Assembly (NCBI GenBank): GCA_013433145.1 | Contig: CM024174.1 | Span: 3,558,336 to 3,622,335 of the forward strand | Source: Ascaris suum | Lineage: Eukaryota > Nematoda > Chromadorea > Rhabditida > Ascarididae | Reading direction: 5' to 3' | DNA: 64,000 nt | In this document: positions 56,005-64,000 of the stretch, piece after piece | Layout of the letters: each line of letters starts with the position of its first letter | Position numbering within the stretch: the first letter of the stretch is position 1 | Position numbers and translations under genes: made by a program | Notes under the pieces: model-generated | Databases searched by the model: none | Told to the model about the DNA's origin: nothing | What the model saw: only the letters and a program-made list of their open reading frames with translations

Positions 56005-57749
56005 CAAACATTTCACTTAATTGCAAAGTTCCGATGGGGACTTTTGAAGGAGAGGAAAAAATTCTTGAAAAAAAAGCGTCATCTTTAAGAATAACGGAAA
56101 TACTACACATTGAAAACGAATTCTCCTTACGTCTATATCGCTGTGAATTTCGTCCAATCGAATTATACAGCTCAAAGAGCGCATTCTTCTATTGAAAAAA
56201 AAAAAACGATAACAAATGAAAATCGTCGAATGAACGATCATTTTCATAGCGTTTGATTTTCCATCATCGAATCGAATTTTTTTTTTGGGAAGATTTTTAT
56301 GCAGGTGATATTTTGCTCATGTGATTTGTTGATGGCACTTCATTTGGATGCAACATGAAACATTATGGAATAGTATAGAAACATTGCTAATTATTGCAAT
56401 GCGAATGAAACGATTATGGGATCGGAATTTTTAAGAAAATACTGCTCATTTTGTTTGAATTTATACCTCTTAAATAATTCCATTATTTCTATACAACTAA
56501 AGCAATTTGGCAATTCTGTGGAAATAGAACAAAACAATGATATGAGGAAAAAATTTGAAATATTCTGGAAACTTTTATTAATTCTCGCTAACAAAGGTCG
56601 CACCTAATATTGCATTGCGATCATATCAGACGGGTAGTATGGGAACGATGCGTAAATTAAACGCCTATTTGTCCATTACTGATAGATATCTTATGCTCGC
56701 GCAATATAATATTAGGTTACGCATTGATTACACAATTGCGTGAACAACACTTACTAATTGAATTTACATAGTGAGCTGATATTCGTGTATCATTGAAGGT
56801 AAATTACTTGCAGTAGCTTTTTCAATTTATAAATATGCAATTTGCAAGTTGCATTTTGCTTCTATGTTTGCAATCTGGCTTATGTTTCTGTGCATCGTAG
56901 TGGAACCGCTGACAATAAAAATAGTTCCTATGGTAGACAACTTCGAGAGTGTTGGCGTGGAAAAAGTTTCGCAATTTTCGGCAATGAATTGCATTAAGGA
57001 CTAAGATTTGCATGATCGAATGCAGATTTCAGTGAACGTAAGAAGCGCATATTGCATTAGGGTATCTACGGTCATTTTAATAACGCCCACTGAATTAACG
57101 CTTCTGACCTATTTCTATTAAAGACGGAGCTTCTTTGCGAGTGGCTGCCTGCAAAAGTGACCATATATAAAACGGAATCTTATGTGAGAACAACGGAAAT
57201 GAATTCATCAAATCACGAAAGAAGAAAGAAAACACAATTCTCAATTATGATATCTATAGAACGAAATTCCTTTCATTTTCGATGCAAAAAATGATATGAA
57301 TTCCTTTTACTATGAAAAACTTCGGAAATTTGCTGAATTCATCAAATCACGAAAATTCTCAAGTTTCTGAGTTCTAATAAGCGTGAATTCCTTTTCCACG
57401 TTCGGAAGTTTGGGTTAATTTTTGAGTCAATGAAAACTAAATGAAACTGCATAGTAACTACCGCATACAACCAGATTGTTGCGGCCAATTAAACACAATG
57501 ATAGATTTACAAACTAATGGTAACTGTCGCCTGATGAGGGCAAATGTTAAGGAGATATTTGCAAAGGATGCAATACGAATGAAATGGAATCTGGTTTTAT
57601 CTGACATCTACAGTAGACGATAAGAGCTTATACAAGGGGGCGTTCCACATTTCCAGCAATACACCTTCTCATCGATAGCAATTAATTAGATTGTTCCACG
57701 ATCTTAGATTGTGATACTTTGCAATCACATATCGATGTTACAATTCCAG

Positions 57750-57930
57750 CACTTCGGCGCTCATTTCATTTATTGATGACTCTGTTATAGGTGAAGCGAG
57801 GACTCGAGCTCTTAGCCGGAGAAACTTGAAGTCTGACATCGAACTACAATCGTTCAGCAAATACTTTTCACAAATGATGATGATGGAAGCTGACGACAAG
57901 CAAACTATCGATTGTGTAAACAAACGATGA
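57750..57930 (+). CDS. Terminal exon of an unrecognised plus-strand gene
   Basis: After the acceptor ACAATTCCAG the frame reads TSALISFIDDSVIGEARTRA, then SRRNLKSDIELQSF and a Met run, ending DCVNKR and TGA: 59 residues, hydrophilic and clearly protein-like. The exon starts one base into a codon completed from an earlier exon that I could not place with confidence. Function unknown. Confidence 0.4.
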
Positions 57931-58359
57931 GCACAATTGCGACGACGAAACATGTTCTTTAGCTACCGTAACCCCATAATATCGCCATAGAGAGAGAGAG
58001 AGTACTAGAGAAACGTGTCAAGAAAAAGAGTTCGTTTTAGGACGAATGAGCAACAAGATGGGTTTGACATAGAGCGATGCAATAGTGAACGCTAAATGAA
58101 GAGAGAAAAAATTCGATTAAAAAAAGGCTGCAAAGGTGCAATGCGTAGATAGATCAATGAAACGATACGAAATGATTTCAACGAAATATTTCTCGAAATC
58201 TCATATAATTGGGCATAAATTATGCAAAGATATTAGTGGGATTCTTTATACGAGTGGATTCTGGTAACGTTTATATATTCTCCGATAGTATTCATTTAAT
58301 CTGTTGCAAATATATAGGTCCTTTTTTGAGTTATGAGTAAACACGGAAGTCGGTAAAAC

Positions 58360-58405
58360 GGAGATTTAGCCGAGCGGTTTAAATCATGGTGATTGTGCAC
58401 CTCAT
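58360..58405 (+). other. tRNA-like 5' fragment (box A only)
   Basis: GGAGATTTAGCCGAGCGGTT resembles the 5' half of a Leu/Ser-type tRNA, and 58367-58377 matches the A box consensus. No B box or 3' acceptor arm follows within 100 nt, so it is at best a truncated tRNA relic. Confidence 0.3.
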
Positions 58406-59992
58406 AGCCTCAATGACTATCAATTTTTGAAAAGGGAGGAGAAATAAAAAAGGAAGAAAGAGGTTATAGCTCAATGCCTTGTTAAGTTCACTAGCATGCG
58501 CTCCTCTCTCCCTCTTCATTCGCTCGTTTTTTGCTTCGAGATTTTTTGCTGACAAAATGAGCCAATACGCTATGAAAGACGTTTACATTTTGCTACATTA
58601 TCACCCACAAAAATTTAATTATTAGTGCATATATTTGAGAACAGTGTGAATGACAAACCATAATGTTTTCCAGCTATATGTGGGAGTGATCCGAGTAGCA
58701 GGTTAATACAGAAATTAATCCACAAAGTGCGTACAACATCTACTATCCATTCCTGTCCACACATTTTTTTTCTCCATCATTTGCGCATGCTGATATGTAT
58801 GCAAGCGTTTTCTATTCATTATTGTTCTATGTTGTAAAGTTACTATGCATAATATAGAACGGTATGAATGTCTCCCGAATAATATCAATGACCATAAGAG
58901 TTGATTGAAAACACCTGTGAATATGATCGTGCGATAATATTTATGCCATATTAAGATGTTCAAGAATGCTCTTAACGTATAATAAACAATTTCTTTGTTA
59001 AAAATTATCGAATCAAAGCAGAATCTAAAAATATTTTGAAATGAGCTCATAAGATAAGCAAAAGCATTTGAAATTCATTCAGCTCTCTCATCGATATAGA
59101 TTTACTCTAGATTTTCCCCAATCATAAGTATTCAGCATTTTAAGAAATTTGAGAAATTTTTCCTTCCTCGTAAAAACTTCAATAATGAAGTCGCTGCGGA
59201 CAGGAAATTGCAAAAATTTTTTTTCTTTTAGTTAAATATAATCTATCACTGAATAAATTAAGAGTATAGATGAAATTAAAAACGCACTTTTGAGAAACGA
59301 AATAATGTAGGCGTTAATTGCAGTTACTTCTGAGCCGTCGGTAATATATTCATAGTGTGAGAAAAGGGTCACTTTCTTGTCAAATTTTCATCGCTTTCGA
59401 TCTATTTCTTTTTTTTTCAGATCCGTTTCGATTGTCATCATATCGATTTAAAAATCACAATCTCCCTTTGTGCACTGAATTTCTACTATGACATTAAATA
59501 ATGAATGAAATTAGCATCAAGTTCAGTTAACTGCGAGGTGTTTTGTTCTCCTACTAACGGTCAATGAAATACGATCGCCCTAGCGAGTACAACTGATTCA
59601 TTTTTCGTTCGCAAAGTGATTCATCCGACTGCAAGATGGATGCATCAAAAGCATATTGGTGGGGTAACGTAGTGCTACTCCATCAATGCACTATTTCGGC
59701 TAAACGTGACGAGCACTTCGCGTTTTAAAATGGAAAGCAACAAGGAAATCGTGTCGATCAAACCGTTGGCATTTACGAAACCCTTGGCCTACCTCTACCA
59801 TTGACCAATTGGCAGCGACTTTCGAGTTTTCATGAAAAATAAAAGAATTTCATAGCCATATAAAATCTAAGAATGATAGTTGTGCTTACCTAATCAGAAG
59901 ATGTACTGAATATCGAGCGGGTTGCCAAAAGAGACAGAGAGAATGAGAAGTGAATTCAGAAATGTGTTTGAGATAGTGCATTGTTAGACGAC

Positions 59993-60232
59993 ATGTCTGA
60001 TAAGCTCGATATGATACGTGCTTCTCAATGTGGCAATGTTGGTTTTGAGCTGCTGATAACCTTTCCACTAATACCGCATCGTTCGCAATACAGCAACGTT
60101 AATCGTTTCATCAAACATACCTCGCTGACAGTTTATCTACTAGATGCGATGTCTCACTATGACGAAGGTGTTCAATCACTTCTGCTGCTATTTTTGGTAT
60201 TATTTCTGGCTGTTTTAGCTCATCAAAATTGA
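59993..60232 (+). CDS. Candidate small ORF with a C-terminal membrane segment (79 residues)
   Basis: Starts MSDKLDMIRASQCGN and ends with a hydrophobic segment LLLLFLVLFLAVLAHQN just before the stop, the layout of a tail-anchored or single-pass protein. No splice signals or homologue recognised; it may be a chance frame. Confidence 0.25.
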   Translation: MSDKLDMIRASQCGNVGFELLITFPLIPHRSQYSNVNRFIKHTSLTVYLLDAMSHYDEGVQSLLLLFLVLFLAVLAHQN

Positions 60233-60851
60233 GTCATTTCCCTTAGAAGAACGTTTCTCATAATAATGGGATGAAGAATAGAGAATTTCATGCAATGAAA
60301 ATCAGAATTTCCATCTCCTCGTTTAGGGAATCCTCTTGCAATAACACATATAGATAGCTTCAATGAAGTTTTAAAAACATAAACTGTCGACGACTCAAGG
60401 AATTAAGCAGTTGCCAATTATAAACGCCAAAAAGGATAAAAGCATAGAATATCTTGAACAAGAGAGGGAAAACATAAGCAACGAAAGCAATCTCACTGAG
60501 AAGCAGTTACGGTGACAAAAACATTGGGTAAATTTGTCAGCGATACCACTCGCCGAAGTGGCTACTGTATATGGTATCGATATACGACTTATCGCATATC
60601 ATATTATATGGAACCGATATTATAGAGTTCATTGCATAAATTAGAAACAAAAGTTTCTGTTATATTATTGCATTCTTTCTGAATCTATTAAACTTTAGTT
60701 GAGATTTGAGAGGAAATCTTACAAGCTATATGATACGCTCAACTGACTGTGAAAATTTTTTTATCAGTTCGTGAATAATTGCATATGCGAACAATGATGA
60801 TCAAAGCGTTTAAACGATATCAAATACAATAAAGCTTTTTTTGGCTCTCAG

Positions 60852-61204
60852 ATCCATCCACCATTTTGGCGGTCAATACTGCGGAATATGCATTCTCATT
60901 GAAACATCTATGCATTCTGGACGAATTCACCTCGGCCTGTGCTGTCCCAGTTTACGGCTCTAGGCTTTTTCACACTCCTCAATGTTTCCATACTTTCTTA
61001 TGTGCACGTGCTCTTTCCAGTAATCCATCTTTGCGTGTCTCACTTGAAAACCACAAGCCAAATATATGCAAAAAAATGAGCTTTTGCGATTACACGCAAA
61101 TACCTGTATTGCTGTGGCAAAGTGAAGCAAAGACGTCAAAAGAACGAAGAACAAACCATCGGCAGCGCAGGAAGCAACCGTTTACGCTCCACCCAATGCG
61201 ATGA
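60852..61204 (+). CDS. Candidate terminal exon, 116 codons
   Basis: A strong T-rich acceptor (TTTTTTTGGCTCTCAG) opens a frame beginning PSTILAVNTAEYAFSLKHL and ending with a basic tail, QRRKQPFTLHPMR, then TGA. Upstream exons were not found and the product is unknown. Confidence 0.3.
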
Positions 61205-63581
61205 GGCGTAAGGGATTGGCAGCAAAGCTGCTACAGAAGCGTCCACTCCATTACAGGCAAACATCTTCCTCTAAAATAGTAACAACTATGCTATCAATGT
61301 TTTTCTACATGGCTGTTGGAGCATTTTATGAGTGCACTTATTTGTGAGCTTTTTTCTTCCATGAAAATATATGATAGAGTACTAGAAAGATTAGCATTGC
61401 TTGTTACTTGTGATTTTCGTAATCAAAACATTGCAGCAATTTTCACCAAATAAAACATCCACCGTGTCGCTTTCATACGTGCATCGAACTCGCCAAACAT
61501 TCAAGACTGTAAAGACTGCAGTTATTGAAATGTAAAGATGCTATTGCAGTTATATTCTTATATTTGCTCTAAGATAACATCAGGCATTACTTCAACACTT
61601 CATCCGACACCGAACGACAAGTCAGACATAACAACTCAGCCTGTCTTCATCTGAAAACAACACTGTTTTAGCAATATGCAACTCTAGCAATCTGAGGCCT
61701 AAGATAAAAATTCCATTCAACTTCGTTTTTTTTTTCACTTGCTATCATTTGATGTCAGAGGCGCTAGATGAGAGTAATTGATTATATATAGGAAAACGAG
61801 ATTTTCTGTGCACTATTGTGAACATTTGATATATTGTATTTTTGCTGCTTAAAAGCATATCGTCGTGAAAACCAGAAATATTGCCTCGAGAGTAGGAAAT
61901 GAACCTAGTTAAAGAGATTCAACTTATTATGAATGCACTTCGAAGGAAAAACTACTCTGGTGATCTTGTTTTACTTACGAATGCAACTAATTATGAAAGC
62001 AATCATCCACCGATGAATCGTTAGAAAAAGAAAAATGAAGACGAAAACAACTGGCCACATACTGCGTCATCTCGAATAAGTAATCACAAGTAATTTTATC
62101 CTGTTCCAAAGTTAAAGTAAGATGTTTTAAAGATATCGATTTGAATACAGCATATACGTATCTAGGCACCTGCACGACATTCAAATCTTAGAACTGTTTT
62201 TGCTAGCGCTTCCTTTCTGCTTACTTTCAAACATGCTCGAAACAAGTCTTTTGCGAAAATGCAACCGAGCCGGTAAGACATTTGCGCCAACCCAAATGAT
62301 TTGCAGAAAATGTGACAAATTTGAGGTTGCATTTTAAATTTAAGCCTGTCTTTACATCGCTTTTCAATGTTGACAGGATTATTCGCATTTTCTTGATGAT
62401 GAAAGAAACTGTGCATACGTCCTGAACAAGACTTCGCAAAAGTGGCAATTCCAGCTCAAGAAGTCCGGGAAAGTGTAAATTTTTCAGTGCTTTATTCAGC
62501 CTATGTATGATCATGATCACAACATTACAACGATCTCATATCGCCAACTGATAGAAGATACAACCCCAGATGGCATTAAAAGAGACAATAATGAATGAGA
62601 ATCGAGAAAAGGGTAAAAATGAGCCAATCAAACGTAATATCACAACAGATATATTTCGCATCAATATTAGAACAGATATTGCTTTTTATCTGACAATGGC
62701 AGTGATAATCAGTCAATAGCACTTCTAACGCTTGAATACATTTGTTGGTCATTGCACAGACAACTGTTTTTTGGGGATATGAACCGTATAGGAGCGCTGA
62801 ATTTTATGGATTTTTGATAATTACGATCATTTGCGAACGACGATCATGAGTAACAGCTATGAGTAGCAGATATTTACTTGACTTTGAATATGCAGTGAAT
62901 GAAATCCACTGAGGAGCATTGGGAGCCGATGAGAAGCAATTAGAAGAAATAAACCAAAGGAAAGGTGCAGTGGAATGAGTTTCGTGATAGCCGAAGCGCT
63001 GATTTTTTTGAGTAATGAGTTTCTGAGTTTCTCCTTGAAAATTATTCACAAAACAAGCTCTTGAACTAGGATTACTATAGAAATTGTTTCATTTAAAAAT
63101 AATCTCTTGAAGAAAAAACGCAAGATATAAAAAGAGGAAAACAATACTAAAGGTGGTACTACTTGGTATCACATGTTACTATATACCACCAGTGAAGTCG
63201 ACAAATGACGCAGCAAAGACGAGAGGTGAAAATACATGTGTTCCTGAGCTTGTCTCTCGGAGAGTTGAGCCGCTTAGACAGTCATCAATGTGCGACGGCA
63301 ACCAATTCGACTCTCATTACGAAAATTAACTACCATCCTGTACTAGCCATATTAACGCATTCTTGTTGAAAGTTTCGGGAAATCGTCAAAGGTAATAATC
63401 TGATCCATATGTGGCAATGAATTTCAGTCTGTGATGCAAATGCAATTACACGCCTTTGGCATCCAATAATGTTGATTACTCTCTGTGTAGTTAAATGCTA
63501 CGTTTTAATGCATTCACCTCTTAAATAATTCTGCACAGCAACAAACTGTTGTATGACTGTTGCCCCGTTCTGATCGCGAAA

Positions 63582-63747
63582 TTAACGGATGCTACCAACT
63601 TTGACGACAGAAGATTCGATATTCATTTGCTTTGAAAGAACAAATATCGGCATCTCAGCTGGTGGATCATTAGGTTTACCGAAGGTTGATTCAATTGCGC
63701 CTTTTGTTTGTTCAGTACATGTCGACTCTACTTCTTTCAGCATGCGC
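63582..63747 (-). CDS. Candidate terminal exon of a minus-strand gene entering from the right
   Basis: After an AG at 63748-63749 (minus) the frame reads [19 protein letters not shown], then [16 protein letters not shown], ending VVKVGSIR and TAA. Composition is protein-like, but the acceptor lacks a good pyrimidine tract and the opposite strand is also open. Preceding exons would lie beyond the (TA)n tract or outside the window. Confidence 0.3.
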
Positions 63748-63773
63748 CTTTCAAAAAATACACTATCAAATAA

Positions 63774-63899
<126 letters not shown>

Positions 63900-64000
63900 C
63901 TCTAGATACCCGAACCTTTCTTAAGAGAATATATACCAAGTTTGAGATCTAATGAAATCTTAAAATGAGTCACATGACTCGGAATGGAAGTCAAGCAACT

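Overview
This window reads as nuclear DNA of a nematode, probably a chromadorean. The evidence is AT-rich DNA, short coding exons cut by mostly 50-150 nt GT-AG introns, start codons lying just downstream of 3' splice-like sites (as in trans-spliced mRNAs), and a tandem pair of Otx-type homeobox genes. A linked pair of this kind (ceh-36/ceh-37) is known from Caenorhabditis. The species cannot be named from the sequence. I assembled all gene models by hand from reading frame, splice sites and intron phase, so exon borders are predictions.

Left part (1-18.8 kb). The first ~5 kb has no recognised gene and holds an AT-rich repeat cluster. A long plus-strand gene (about 5.1-12.9 kb) ends in an AMPK-beta-type glycogen-binding fold (CBM48). 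An unrecognised plus-strand gene (13.9-14.45 kb) runs tail-to-tail into the first of two tandem minus-strand genes (14.5-15.2 and 17.3-18.0 kb). These encode ~92-residue glycine-rich proteins with matching architecture and matching TATA boxes. A small minus-strand gene fragment follows at 18.4-18.7 kb.

Middle (19.9-27.6 kb). A complete 12-exon GTP-type phosphoenolpyruvate carboxykinase gene on the plus strand is followed 196 nt after its stop by an unrecognised gene. That gene's eight exons join in perfect phase into a 220-residue protein, an arrangement compatible with a two-gene operon.

Homeobox region (29.5-42.2 kb). Two minus-strand, five-exon Otx/Otd-class K50 homeobox genes share every intron position and phase, which is the signature of tandem duplication. 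Their introns hold a pure (TA)n tract, a 25-nt G run and a near-perfect hairpin. About 4 kb of AT-rich DNA separates them.

Right part (42.2-64 kb). This part is gene-poor and weakly interpretable. I list a few exon-like segments (48.0-49.3, 55.6-56.0, 57.75-57.93, 60.0-60.2, 60.85-61.2 and 63.6-63.75 kb) with low confidence, plus a tRNA-like fragment, a G-quadruplex motif and another long (TA)n tract.

Functionally, the window combines central metabolism (PEPCK, gluconeogenesis/anaplerosis), a possible carbohydrate-linked scaffold protein, head-neuron-type transcription factors, and two small lineage-type glycine-rich genes.
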